From contig NZ_CP102798.1 in assembly GCF_028356935.1 (NCBI RefSeq), positions 1,860,001 to 1,924,000 on the forward strand: a stretch of 64,000 nt of DNA, given 5' to 3'. Shown in pieces: positions 1-8,111 of this stretch; position 1 is the stretch's first letter; each line of letters starts with the position of its first letter. The stretch comes from Lysinibacillus sp. OF-1 (GTDB lineage: Bacteria > Bacillota > Bacilli > Bacillales_A > Planococcaceae). A program made the translations under genes and the position numbers. The notes under the pieces were generated by a model. That model saw only the letters and a program-made list of their open reading frames with translations, had not been told where the DNA came from and did no database searches.

Positions 1-395
1 TGTGCCTATATGGATTGAACCATATACCCTTGATCTTTGCATGCTGACAGCCGCCGATATCCTTTTCTAAGTCATCTCCAACGAATAATGCATCTTCTGG
101 TTGCACTTGAAGCTTGTTTAAGGCAAGTTCAAAAATGCGCTTGTCAGGCTTGCTGTAGCCCACTTCCTCAGAAATAATGAGGAGATTGAAACAGCTAGTT
201 AAATGAGTGTGCATGATTTTTGCTTTTTGTCTCTGAGCCGACCCGTTTGTGATAATGCCAACTTGTACATGCTTTTTGATAGAATGGATAATATTCAACG
301 TATTTTGATTGATAGAAAAACAACAAGGAAACTGTCGATTCCAAAAGTCTTCGATTCAGTAATGTATCGTCTAAATCAAATAGCATCGCTTTCAA
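1..395 (-). pseudogene. HAD-superfamily hydrolase (YjjG-like), decayed and cut by window edge
   Basis: Reading leftward from a TTG at 395, the first 14 codons give HAD motif I (FDLDDTLL). The frame then leaves the family. A different frame, open from about 358 to the left edge, resumes with the end of the cap domain, motif II (IITNGS), the motif III lysine (SKPDKRIF) and motif IV (FVGDDLEKDIGG). Motif I and the motif II region lie only about 35 codons apart, whereas intact YjjG-type enzymes have a cap domain of some 80 residues between them. An internal deletion with frameshift near 352-360 explains this. No ribosome site precedes the TTG. The 3' end lies beyond base 1. The family call is firm; the deletion size is inferred. 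Confidence 0.8.
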
Positions 396-852
396 CTAGC
401 TGTGAATTTGTAAAAATTTATTAAAAATCATTTCAGCTTCGTAGATTTCTGAAAGTGAAATAGTTTTTTGAAGTTGCTATAAAGATTGTGAAGAAAGATA
501 TTGAAACGAACCAAAGCAGATTTGCTGAATAAGGTTACACAAAAGTTTTTAAACTTTCCCTCTAAAATTTTCAAGATATTGTTAGGCAGTAAATAAATGT
601 CTCAAGTTGTAACCTCCAAAATATAATATTGTAAAAAATATGGAATAATGGTATATTCAAATAGTAATGGGTTTTTTATGCAGATAAGAGGTGAATATAT
701 TTCCTTTATAATGAGGAAAATTCCATTACATTAAGATATTTAATTTACTATTTTCTCAAAAGTTTTATCCTTTACTCATTCTAGAGATTGAAAATTTACC
801 GAGTTATAGTTGAATTAAGTGGAAAAACTACTAGTTGGAGGGAGAAGTTAAG
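396..852. other. AT-rich intergenic region
   Basis: No supported gene. One possible promoter pointing right has TTGTAA at 629-634 and TATATT at 652-657 with a 17-bp spacer. It lies about 195 bases upstream of the secreted-protein gene at 853, so the link is weak. Confidence 0.35.
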
Positions 853-1248
853 ATGAAAAAAAATAGCAAAGTAATAGCGGGAGTACTTTCCTTGGGTCTT
901 TTAACAACTGGCGTGTTAAACGTACAAGCTCTAACAGAGCCCCGTAACATCAATGCGTCTGTTCCTGGTTTAAATCAATCATCAGCTGATGGATATCAAC
1001 AGAAATCTATCTCAGATAAGGATGGATATTTATTTATTGATTCTATCTCTAACGAGAGTAAACTAGATGCAAGAGCAGAGACGGCAAAACTTACAAATAC
1101 GGGTCCTTGGGTACGTTTATCTCATGTTAATAAGGGCTATCTATTAGAAAATTCAATTAAAAAAGATAAATATATACAAGCAAGATTCAGTTCTGATGTA
1201 ACATCATTTTTACCTATCACCGTTACTGGAACATTCCAAGGTAACTAA
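853..1248 (+). CDS. Small secreted protein of unknown function
   Basis: A 131-residue product with a Sec-type signal peptide: MKK start, a hydrophobic stretch to about residue 24, and a probable cleavage near VQA-LT. The mature part is about 105 residues, has no cysteine, and is rich in Ser, Asn and Lys. The start at 853 is chosen because GGAGGG at 837-842 sits at good spacing; an upstream in-frame ATG at 835 overlaps that site. A terminator follows, then an ABC exporter with its own promoter. The pairing recalls secreted-peptide/ABC modules such as lactococcin-972-like loci, and DUF2712 proteins found beside DUF2705 permeases. Both comparisons are from memory and unproven. It could be a bacteriocin-like peptide or a substrate or accessory protein of the exporter. 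Confidence 0.75.
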   Translation: MKKNSKVIAGVLSLGLLTTGVLNVQALTEPRNINASVPGLNQSSADGYQQKSISDKDGYLFIDSISNESKLDARAETAKLTNTGPWVRLSHVNKGYLLENSIKKDKYIQARFSSDVTSFLPITVTGTFQGN

Positions 1249-1282
1249 TTCACGGATTTTGTCAACCTGTTTAAACAGATTT

Positions 1283-1319
1283 AAAGACCATGAGGATTTT
1301 AAATCCACATGGTCTTTGT
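1283..1319 (+). terminator. Rho-independent terminator after the secreted-protein gene
   Basis: Arms AAAGACCATG (1283-1292) and CATGGTCTTT (1308-1317) enclose a second inner stem GGATTT/AAATCC. The downstream T-run is short. It separates the secreted-protein transcript from the ABC genes. Confidence 0.7.
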
Positions 1320-1387
1320 TAATAAGTAAACTTTATTTTTTATTTTACTCCTTTCATTAATTACTATTTAATCTATCTTTTTTAGAG

Positions 1388-1416
1388 TTGATACTATTAA
1401 TTAGGGAAACTAGAAT
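1388..1416 (+). promoter_or_regulatory. Sigma-A-type promoter of the ABC genes
   Basis: TTGATA at 1388-1393 and TAGAAT at 1411-1416 with a 17-bp spacer, about 60 bases ahead of the permease gene. It lies downstream of the secreted-protein terminator, so the exporter appears separately transcribed. Confidence 0.55.
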
Positions 1417-1477
1417 TTTGTAAAGTTACCGTTATTTTAGATGTTTGTTATTTTAAGTCGAAGAATAGGAGAGAGAG

Positions 1478-2260
1478 ATGTTAAAACAACAAATAGGGGT
1501 TGAATTTAAGCAAATACTTACGTTTAATAGAGTTCTAACTTGGTTTCTTATTATTATTTTACCCGTATGGATACAATATTTAATAATCCATGAAGGCTAT
1601 TCCTTCACTGACAATATTGATCTCTATGGGCGTTTGCTCAATGGTATTGGAGCAATGATTTTTCCAATTTTAGTATTATTCGTTTTTGCAGATACAATCA
1701 TTCATGAGAGAAATAATAATTATTTAACATATACCAAAATAAGAATAGATTTTAATATCTATTTGAACGCTAAAATCATAGTAAATGCACTTCTTTCATT
1801 TGGGGTTTCATTTTTGTATGCGTTTTTACCATTCCTCTTTGCTCAATATATAAACCCCCAATTTGCATTCATCACTAATATTGGAGATAGTGGGAATATG
1901 CCTGGTACGGTAACATTCGATCAACTCTTAGTTTACGGACCTTTTATGTATGGATTTATATACTCCCTCTGGGTAGGTATCAATGGAGTTTTATATGCTA
2001 CTTTACCTTTAATCTTATGCTTGATCTTAGATAATTCCTTTGTTGCTTTATCGATACCATTTGTATGGTATCAAGCAATGAGCTTTGTTTCTGCTGTGTT
2101 AGGTATTTCGAAGTTTGCACCATTATATACAGTTTTTCCGTACTCTATAATGCAACAAGACTTATGGACTGTATTTGTACCATTTATGTTTTTATTAATA
2201 ATTGTGATTGTGAGTTATGTATATCTTAAGAGAAGGAATTCGACAGAATGGTTATTTTGA
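1478..2260 (+). CDS. ABC exporter membrane protein, about six TM segments
   Basis: A 260-residue, strongly hydrophobic protein with an amphipathic N-terminus (EFKQILTFNR) and about six membrane segments, as in ABC-2-type permeases of the bacitracin/antimicrobial-peptide class. It lacks signature residues that would fix a substrate. GGAGAGAG at 1468-1475 supports the ATG at 1478. Its end overlaps the next permease gene by 13 bases, and an ATPase gene completes the set, so the three are almost certainly one translationally coupled transporter. Peptide export or self-protection is inferred from the arrangement and the preceding secreted protein. Confidence 0.75.
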   Translation: MLKQQIGVEFKQILTFNRVLTWFLIIILPVWIQYLIIHEGYSFTDNIDLYGRLLNGIGAMIFPILVLFVFADTIIHERNNNYLTYTKIRIDFNIYLNAKIIVNALLSFGVSFLYAFLPFLFAQYINPQFAFITNIGDSGNMPGTVTFDQLLVYGPFMYGFIYSLWVGINGVLYATLPLILCLILDNSFVALSIPFVWYQAMSFVSAVLGISKFAPLYTVFPYSIMQQDLWTVFVPFMFLLIIVIVSYVYLKRRNSTEWLF

Positions 2261-3717
2261 GAAGTCTTATCAATGAGTTGCTGCAGTTAAGGTGGAATGT
2301 GTTGGGTTTCGTTATTTTTATTTATTGTTTTGGAATAAGAAGAACAATTATTGAAAGTTATGCACCTGTTAATGCTTGGGATCTACTAATAATATTATTA
2401 AGTGATGTTAACTTAATTATTTATTTCGTTTTACCATTCCTCTTATATTTCTATGTAACTTTTTTAGTAAAAGGTTTTGAATATCATATATTGATCAGAT
2501 TAGGCTCATATAAAAAGTGGGTACTCATGGCTTCTAAGAAAATTTTATTGTATTTAGCTTTGACGATTATAGTTTGGCTATTAGTGGCATTCATCATGAG
2601 TATAGGGCTTCCCTTTGCAAGTGAATGGAGTTCTGGAAGTAAATTATTTGAACCTACTGCCATTATGAGACAGTATTTTGATCTCCCTCTTCTTGCTCTT
2701 TTATATCAAATAGTTATGTTCGTTATTACTACATTTATTATTTTAATGTCGGTTACTACTATATATGTCTTTCTTCAGTCATGGAGATGGATAAGCTTTG
2801 TTGTTACGGTTCTATATATATTTTCTTTTGTATCCTGGAAACTTTTCCCTGAGTATTTAGCGAAATTGTCTTTATCAAACTATGTTGTTATGTTCCAAAC
2901 ATTAAATCTTTGGAATAACACATTAACTATCCCTTTAATAGCAATTGTTTCTCTTGGATTAATCTATTTAGCCGTGCAATTTAAAGATGGAAAACAAATA
3001 GTCAGCTTTACTTCTTTTCAGACGGGCATAGTAGTATACCTTTTTGTATTAGTATTAGGAACTTACTTTATGGCAGATACCCGAAGTAATACTGTAATTG
3101 ATCTATTTCTCCTTAATTTTTTCGGTACATCATCTGAGGGTTATACTTTTTTGTCGTATTTGTATTACATAGTAATTTTCTTCGGCTTTTTATATTTGGC
3201 ACAAATCTATTTAGCAAGTGAGTTTTCTGAGTTGAGCTACTACAAAATTATTCGCTACAACTCTATGTTTAAATGGATGGGCGAATGGTTGCGTAATATT
3301 TTATTAATGGCAATATTGTATTTGTTTTTTATATTTATATTGACTTTAACAGTGGCATATTTTAAGGGCATTGAATTTTCCTTTCGAGTGACAGTAGTGG
3401 AAGATATGAAATTTACTTCTTTGCTATATCACTTTTTTATCAATGGCTTTCTACAAATAAGCATTTACATTCTGCTGTCGATTACATTACAAATAGTTTC
3501 AAAGAGCAGTTCAACCAATTTGGTTACTATAGGCATCTTTATCGCATTATTATTCCCTGGTTATAAATACATTCCAGTGGGTTTAAATGGGTACAGCCAT
3601 TTGATATATGGCACATCACCAATGATCGTATCATTGTATTTGATCCTTATAGTATTAGTTGAAGGGGTATGTATATTTTATTTACTTAACAAAAAATATA
3701 TATTTGAGGGAGTATGA
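2248..3717 (+). CDS. Large ABC exporter permease with internal duplication (DUF2705-like)
   Basis: A 489-residue integral membrane protein with about twelve TM segments. The two halves look alike: residues about 70-110 contain HILIRLGSYKKWVLMASKK, and residues about 325-365 contain YKIIRYNSMFKWMGEWLRN, each followed by a hydrophobic helix and a long soluble loop. This suggests two fused copies of a DUF2705-type permease half. The gene overlaps the preceding permease by 13 bases and ends 6 bases before the ATPase start. With the first permease, the complex would carry three permease-like units. The DUF2705 label is my recollection of the family and should be treated as tentative. Confidence 0.7.
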   Translation: MVILRSLINELLQLRWNVLGFVIFIYCFGIRRTIIESYAPVNAWDLLIILLSDVNLIIYFVLPFLLYFYVTFLVKGFEYHILIRLGSYKKWVLMASKKILLYLALTIIVWLLVAFIMSIGLPFASEWSSGSKLFEPTAIMRQYFDLPLLALLYQIVMFVITTFIILMSVTTIYVFLQSWRWISFVVTVLYIFSFVSWKLFPEYLAKLSLSNYVVMFQTLNLWNNTLTIPLIAIVSLGLIYLAVQFKDGKQIVSFTSFQTGIVVYLFVLVLGTYFMADTRSNTVIDLFLLNFFGTSSEGYTFLSYLYYIVIFFGFLYLAQIYLASEFSELSYYKIIRYNSMFKWMGEWLRNILLMAILYLFFIFILTLTVAYFKGIEFSFRVTVVEDMKFTSLLYHFFINGFLQISIYILLSITLQIVSKSSSTNLVTIGIFIALLFPGYKYIPVGLNGYSHLIYGTSPMIVSLYLILIVLVEGVCIFYLLNKKYIFEGV

Positions 3718-3723
3718 CTATAT

Positions 3724-4359
3724 ATGAGCCTTATTGAAGTAAGAAATGTCAAAAAGTCCTATAAGGGCTTAACTATATTTCAAGATATAGATTTAACTAT
3801 TGAAAAGGGGAAAATATATGGAATTGTAGGTCCTAACGGTTCTGGGAAATCTGTATTATTTAAGTTGATTTGTGGATTTGTTAGACCCGATCATGGTGAA
3901 ATAGTAATCAGGGGAGAATATTTACATAAGGATATAACTTTTCCTAAGAACTTTGGAGTCATAATTGATAGGCCAGGATATTTAGGAAATAAAACGGGTT
4001 TTGAAAATCTAAAATCTCTGGCTATGATACAGAATAAAATTGATGATGAGCAAATCATTAAAACAATGGAATTAGTTGGACTTCAGCCCACAGCTGAACA
4101 GAAAGTACGGAAGTATTCACTAGGCATGAAGCAAAAGCTAGCTTTAGCACAAGCATTTATGGAAAATCAAGAAGTATTAATATTAGATGAACCATTTAAT
4201 GCTTTAGATTTTGAAAGTGTAGAAAACTTACGTAGCCTCTTACTTAATTATAAAAAGGAAGGGAAAACAATTATTATGACCAGTCATAATCAAGAGGATA
4301 TCGATCTTCTTTGTGATGAAGTTTATAGAATAAATAAATTTAAGTTAGAGAAGTTATAA
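3724..4359 (+). CDS. ABC transporter ATP-binding protein
   Basis: A 211-residue ATPase. Walker A is GPNGSGKS near residue 36, the signature is YSLGMKQK, Walker B is LILDEPFNALD, and the H-loop is MTSHN near residue 181. It is short for the BcrA class (about 300 residues), lacking the C-terminal extension, and ends shortly after the H-loop. It closes the three-gene exporter set beginning at 1478. Motifs are complete, so it should hydrolyse ATP. Substrate is not visible. Confidence 0.88.
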   Translation: MSLIEVRNVKKSYKGLTIFQDIDLTIEKGKIYGIVGPNGSGKSVLFKLICGFVRPDHGEIVIRGEYLHKDITFPKNFGVIIDRPGYLGNKTGFENLKSLAMIQNKIDDEQIIKTMELVGLQPTAEQKVRKYSLGMKQKLALAQAFMENQEVLILDEPFNALDFESVENLRSLLLNYKKEGKTIIMTSHNQEDIDLLCDEVYRINKFKLEKL

Positions 4360-4586
4360 AAGTAATATTATTAACAATTTAACTCAGAAGCTATAATTAG
4401 AAGGATCAACTTCTAAAAGCTATAAGTGAATAGAGGATCTTTCTCAAATAGCAATTGATTATAAGTGTCCAAAACATGATGAAGATTTTTACAGACTATG
4501 GTATTTTAATAAATTGAAGAAGCATTAGAAGCTCATTTAATTGATTAAATATTCTTATAAAAATTCCATACTTAGTTAGAAAGATT
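4360..4586. other. Intergenic stretch, possibly decayed coding
   Basis: No intact gene. One frame near 4440-4530 contains short coding-like pieces broken by stops, which may be a gene remnant. Nothing more can be supported. Confidence 0.3.
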
Positions 4587-4625
4587 AACTCCATTTTGAT
4601 CATTTTTTTCAAAATGGAGTTTTTG
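4587..4625 (+). terminator. Hairpin terminator
   Basis: Arms AACTCCATTTT (4587-4597) and AAAATGGAGTT (4611-4621) followed by TTTT on the plus strand. It probably ends the exporter transcript, although it lies 230 bases past the ATPase stop; it could also serve the leftward gene at 4697. Confidence 0.65.
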
Positions 4626-4696
4626 CATTTGCTGATAAATAAAGGATGAAGGGAATTTTTAAATCAAAAGCAATACTAGCTCCATATCCTTTCTTA

Positions 4697-4918
4697 TTAC
4701 TCATTAAGAGTGCTTCGCTTATGCTTTTCAGTAATAATTTTCTTATTGAGGATTTGCACCTTATGTACCATAAGCAAGCGCATATCTTCCACAATATACT
4801 TTGCTAGCTCTTCGTCCGATATATCATCTCCATTAAGATCAAGACGGAATTCCTGCCCTTGTATGCCACCTCCATTTGTAAACTCAATTTCAAAGTCAAA
4901 GACAACTCTTTTCTCCAT
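4697..4918 (-). CDS. Small conserved-looking cytoplasmic protein
   Basis: A 73-residue acidic protein with no membrane segment. AAGGTGG lies 8 bases ahead of the ATG at 4918, which makes it a convincing gene. The pattern (FDFEIEFTNGGG, then DISDEELAKYIVEDMR) looks like a small alpha/beta protein seen in Bacillaceae, but I cannot name a function. It is transcribed leftward on its own, toward the hairpin at 4587. Confidence 0.65.
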   Translation of the reverse strand: MEKRVVFDFEIEFTNGGGIQGQEFRLDLNGDDISDEELAKYIVEDMRLLMVHKVQILNKKIITEKHKRSTLNE

Positions 4919-5147
4919 TCATATACCACCTTATCTCTTAGAATGCTATCAATATATTCTGTTTTTCACATGCGAATACCTTCTTTCGAGAAGCAGCGTT
5001 TTGAAAAGAAGTGTTTCTGCATGCACAAATGAGCCCCGTTCATTCAATCAAATATTCATTCATATTGCAAAAGAATAAAGGAATGGAAGGCTTTTTAAAA
5101 GGACAGACCTAAAGAAAAAGTTTTTTCCTTTTTCTTGTATTTGCCAC

Positions 5148-5176
5148 TTGAAAATTAAAAAGTCATAGTGTACTAT
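5148..5176 (+). promoter_or_regulatory. Sigma-A promoter of the ytr-like operon
   Basis: TTGAAA at 5148-5153 and TACTAT at 5171-5176 with a 17-bp spacer. The -10 lies inside the palindrome at 5162-5195, so a protein bound there would block the promoter. Confidence 0.7.
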
Positions 5177-5195
5177 TTGACTAGTACACTATGAC
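5162..5195 (+). promoter_or_regulatory. YtrA-type operator (14-bp arms)
   Basis: Perfect 14-bp arms GTCATAGTGTACTA and TAGTACACTATGAC around a 6-base centre. They contain AGTGTA and TACACT separated by 12 bases; the reported B. subtilis YtrA site is AGTGTA/TACACT with a spacing of about 13 (from memory). The operator covers the -10 and probable start of the operon that encodes a YtrA-like GntR protein, indicating autorepression. Confidence 0.75.
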
Positions 5196-5209
5196 ATGAG
5201 GTGTTGAGG

Positions 5210-5986
5210 TTGAAAAGTTTTGCAGGGCTTTTAAAAAAAGAATGGGTACTTTACCGATCATGGTTTCTAGTGGGGATATTTATTGGTCTCATGTTATCTT
5301 GGATCGTTCCCTATGTATTACATCAATATGTTGATCTCTTTGCGCATGAGAATCAACTAGCATTTGCCTTTACGATGCTCGTCCTTGCTCTAGGCGGATT
5401 TTATTCTGTCTTACAATTTTTAGCGACGTTGCGTTTGGATATTAAAGCAAAGGAGAGCTGGTTACATTCAACAAGCTCTATCACGAAGCTTATCGGTGCA
5501 AAGTTGGTTTGCTCGTTAATAGGCTATGTCCTCTTCAATACACTTTTTACGAGTATAGCCATCTACAATATTAAAGATGAACTGATTGTAAGTACTGGAC
5601 AAATTTTATTGACTTTGGTATTAGTTGTTATTGTGTTAATGATTTTCCAATTAATGCTATTTATCCTTCTTTTATTCTTTTTAGCTTTTTATTTGCAGTT
5701 GAAGCGCGTAATAGGACGTTTTTCGATTGTGCTGACAATGGCTGCATTTTATTTAACGACAGCTGGTTGGGTGCGAATGATGGAAAGTGAGCTGTACCAA
5801 ACGATCTTCCTCCGTGGAGAAGTTTCGCTTCGCCATATCGAACAGTACTTACCAAAAGGGAAAGAGATGACAATGGAATGGATGCTAGGCTCGTTTTATG
5901 TTGTCGAAGAAGTGGCAATGACATTATTCATGCTACTGCTCTTTTTAGCAGCATCTAAATGGCTTGAAAAGGTGGTATTACGATGA
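5210..5986 (+). CDS. ABC-type membrane protein of the ytr-like operon
   Basis: A 258-residue protein with about six TM segments and an N-terminal LLKKEW motif typical of ABC-2 permeases next to YtrA-like regulators. TTG at 5210 is chosen because GAGGTG (5199-5204) is well placed for it; a GTG at 5201 overlaps that site. Its stop overlaps the GntR gene by 4 bases (ATGA). With the ATPase at 6350 it should form an exporter that responds to cell-envelope antibiotic stress, by analogy with B. subtilis ytr. The substrate is unknown. Confidence 0.75.
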   Translation: MKSFAGLLKKEWVLYRSWFLVGIFIGLMLSWIVPYVLHQYVDLFAHENQLAFAFTMLVLALGGFYSVLQFLATLRLDIKAKESWLHSTSSITKLIGAKLVCSLIGYVLFNTLFTSIAIYNIKDELIVSTGQILLTLVLVVIVLMIFQLMLFILLLFFLAFYLQLKRVIGRFSIVLTMAAFYLTTAGWVRMMESELYQTIFLRGEVSLRHIEQYLPKGKEMTMEWMLGSFYVVEEVAMTLFMLLLFLAASKWLEKVVLR

Positions 5987-6339
5987 CAATGGATTTTTCA
6001 CGTGATAAACCGATTTATAGCCAGCTTGTCGATCGAATTTGTGGGGACATTTTGAAGGGAAAGTTACGGCTGGGAGATCGACTGCCGTCCGTTCGAGAAT
6101 ATGCAGTTGAAACAGGTGTGAATGTCAATACGGTGCAACGTGTCTATAAGGAGTTAGAGGCGATGAAGATAACGGAAACCAAACGAGGTCAGGGTACATT
6201 TATTACAAGCAATGAGGAACGCATTGAATTATTACGAGAAGAAATGAAAAATCAGCTAGCTGAAAACTTTTTAACATCGATTGAGGCACTAGGCTTTTCA
6301 AAGGAAGAAATGCTTGATGTTTTGAAAAATAAAGCGTGA
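5983..6339 (+). CDS. GntR-family repressor, YtrA subfamily
   Basis: A 118-residue protein: winged helix-turn-helix (PIYSQLVDRICGDILKG, then LPSVREYA and VNVNTVQRVYKELE), followed by only about 40 residues of helix, the short C-terminus that defines the YtrA subfamily. It overlaps the upstream permease by 4 bases, and AAAGGTGG precedes the ATG. Its likely operator is the palindrome at 5162-5195 in front of its own operon. Confidence 0.88.
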   Translation: MTMDFSRDKPIYSQLVDRICGDILKGKLRLGDRLPSVREYAVETGVNVNTVQRVYKELEAMKITETKRGQGTFITSNEERIELLREEMKNQLAENFLTSIEALGFSKEEMLDVLKNKA

Positions 6340-6349
6340 GGTGAAGGGT

Positions 6350-7042
6350 ATGTTAGAGCTATCAAATGTGTCTTTTCAATATAAGAAACAGCCGATTTTA
6401 CAGGATATATCCTTTTCCTTCCCGATAGGACAAATCATTGGGCTTGTAGGGGAAAATGGAAGTGGTAAATCTACGCTAATGAAAGTATTAGCGGGTTTAT
6501 TACGACCTTCTGCCGGTAAAGTCACACTGAATGGCAAGCCTGTCACACGTAGAAGTGCGGACCAAATTGCTTATTTACCCGATACGGATTTGTTTTTTGA
6601 GTATTATACGGGCGAACAGCTATTCCAGTATTATGCCTCTCAATTTGAAGATTTTTCCTATGATAAGGCCTGTATCGTCGCACAATTTTTACAGGTGGAT
6701 AAAAATACGAAGCTACGTCAATTATCAAAGGGTAATCGTGGTCGGATGAAAATGGCTGCTACGCTTGGTCGAGAGGTTCCTTTTTATGTCATGGATGAGC
6801 CATTTGCTGGGCTTGATCCCATTGTGAGAGAACAGCTGATTAAGGGCTTAATTCAATTTACAGATATCGAAAATCAAACGATTTTGCTATCAACACATGA
6901 ATTATATGAGGTAGAACCTATTTTAGATCAAATTATTTTATTGCAGGCGGGGTCCATCACGGCTTATGAAGAAGTTGAAACCTTACGCGATGTGGCGAAT
7001 AAGGACGCAGTCGAGTGGATGAAGGGATTTTATCGTCAGTAA
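6350..7042 (+). CDS. ABC ATPase (YtrB-like)
   Basis: A 230-residue ATPase: Walker A GENGSGKST, signature LSKGNRGRM, Walker B YVMDEPFAGLD, H-loop STHE. The signature LSKGN rather than LSGGQ is typical of the YtrB/YhcH group. GAGGTGA at 6338-6344 favours ATG 6350 over the in-frame GTG at 6341. It lies 10 bases after the repressor and should power the permease encoded at 5210. Confidence 0.87.
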   Translation: MLELSNVSFQYKKQPILQDISFSFPIGQIIGLVGENGSGKSTLMKVLAGLLRPSAGKVTLNGKPVTRRSADQIAYLPDTDLFFEYYTGEQLFQYYASQFEDFSYDKACIVAQFLQVDKNTKLRQLSKGNRGRMKMAATLGREVPFYVMDEPFAGLDPIVREQLIKGLIQFTDIENQTILLSTHELYEVEPILDQIILLQAGSITAYEEVETLRDVANKDAVEWMKGFYRQ

Positions 7043-7190
7043 GCATTTTTAGCAGTGTTGCTTCAATAGCATCCACTGATTGAGGATATAGTCGCTGGCA
7101 GATGTCATAGATTTTGATCGTGGAAGAAGTACCATCAAAATCTGGACACCATTATGCCAAGGCGAAATGGATAAGAAAGGGTGAAAAAAT

Positions 7191-8111
7191 ATGACAGAAC
7201 CAATTGTACAATTGCAAAATTTATCGAAAACAATTCGAGGCAAGCAATTAATTCAACAGTTAAACATTGATTTATATCCAGGGCAGATTACAGGATTTTT
7301 AGGACCGAATGGAGCGGGGAAAACAACAACCATACGAATGATGACCGGGCTGATGCATCCAACAGAGGGCAATGTCATTATTGATGGGCTTTCCCTACAA
7401 GAGCATTATGAGGAAGCCATTAGTAAGGTTGGCGTAATTGTCGAAAATCCAGAGATGTATAAATTTATGTCAGGCTATAAAAATTTACTCCATTTTGCAC
7501 GTATGCATAAAAATGTGACGAAAGAACGAATTCAAGAGGTCGTTCAACAGGTGGGTCTTGAAAACCGTATACATGAAAAGGTTTCTACGTATTCACTAGG
7601 GATGCGCCAACGACTAGGATTAGCGCAGGCGCTGCTACATCGACCAAAGTTTTTAATTTTAGATGAACCAACAAATGGCTTAGACCCTGCTGGTATTCGT
7701 GAGTTCCGTATGTACCTGCGCAAGATTGCTTCGGAAGATGGCGTATCCGTTTTTGTATCGAGTCATTTATTATCTGAAATTGAGTTAATGTGTGATCGCG
7801 TGGCAGTGATTCAAAATGGGCAACTCATTGACCTCCGTGATATTCACAATGAAAGCTCATCCTTTTATTATGTGGAGGCACAGCCAAAAGAACAGCTGTC
7901 TGCTCATTTTGAACAGCATGATTACCATTTCGTTGCTGAAAATGATGGCTATGTAGTGGAAATGAAGAAAGAGGATGTTCCAGCATTGACGACTCAATTA
8001 GTGCAAGCGGGTATGCAACTATTTGCTGTACAGCCACATCAAAAAACATTAGAGGATCAATTCTTAGAAATGACTGGAGGCGGACAAATTGCTGAAGCTA
8101 ATTCAAAATGA
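7191..8111 (+). CDS. ABC ATPase, bacitracin BcrA-like
   Basis: A 306-residue ATPase with the BcrA/DrrA architecture: Walker A GPNGAGKTT near residue 37, signature YSLGMRQRLG, Walker B LILDEPTNGLDPAG, H-loop SSHLL, then an approximately 90-residue C-terminal domain. AGAAAGGGTG precedes the ATG. It overlaps the following permease gene by 23 bases. The 148-base gap after the ytr-like ATPase has no clear promoter or terminator, so it may be co-transcribed with it. Likely exports or detoxifies a peptide antibiotic; the substrate is inferred only at class level. Confidence 0.85.
   Translation: MTEPIVQLQNLSKTIRGKQLIQQLNIDLYPGQITGFLGPNGAGKTTTIRMMTGLMHPTEGNVIIDGLSLQEHYEEAISKVGVIVENPEMYKFMSGYKNLLHFARMHKNVTKERIQEVVQQVGLENRIHEKVSTYSLGMRQRLGLAQALLHRPKFLILDEPTNGLDPAGIREFRMYLRKIASEDGVSVFVSSHLLSEIELMCDRVAVIQNGQLIDLRDIHNESSSFYYVEAQPKEQLSAHFEQHDYHFVAENDGYVVEMKKEDVPALTTQLVQAGMQLFAVQPHQKTLEDQFLEMTGGGQIAEANSK

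Noticed and set aside
7043..7190. Possible decayed gene between the ytr-like and bcrA-like ATPases
   Set aside because: Short stop-free pieces exist, but no family is recognisable and no start is present.
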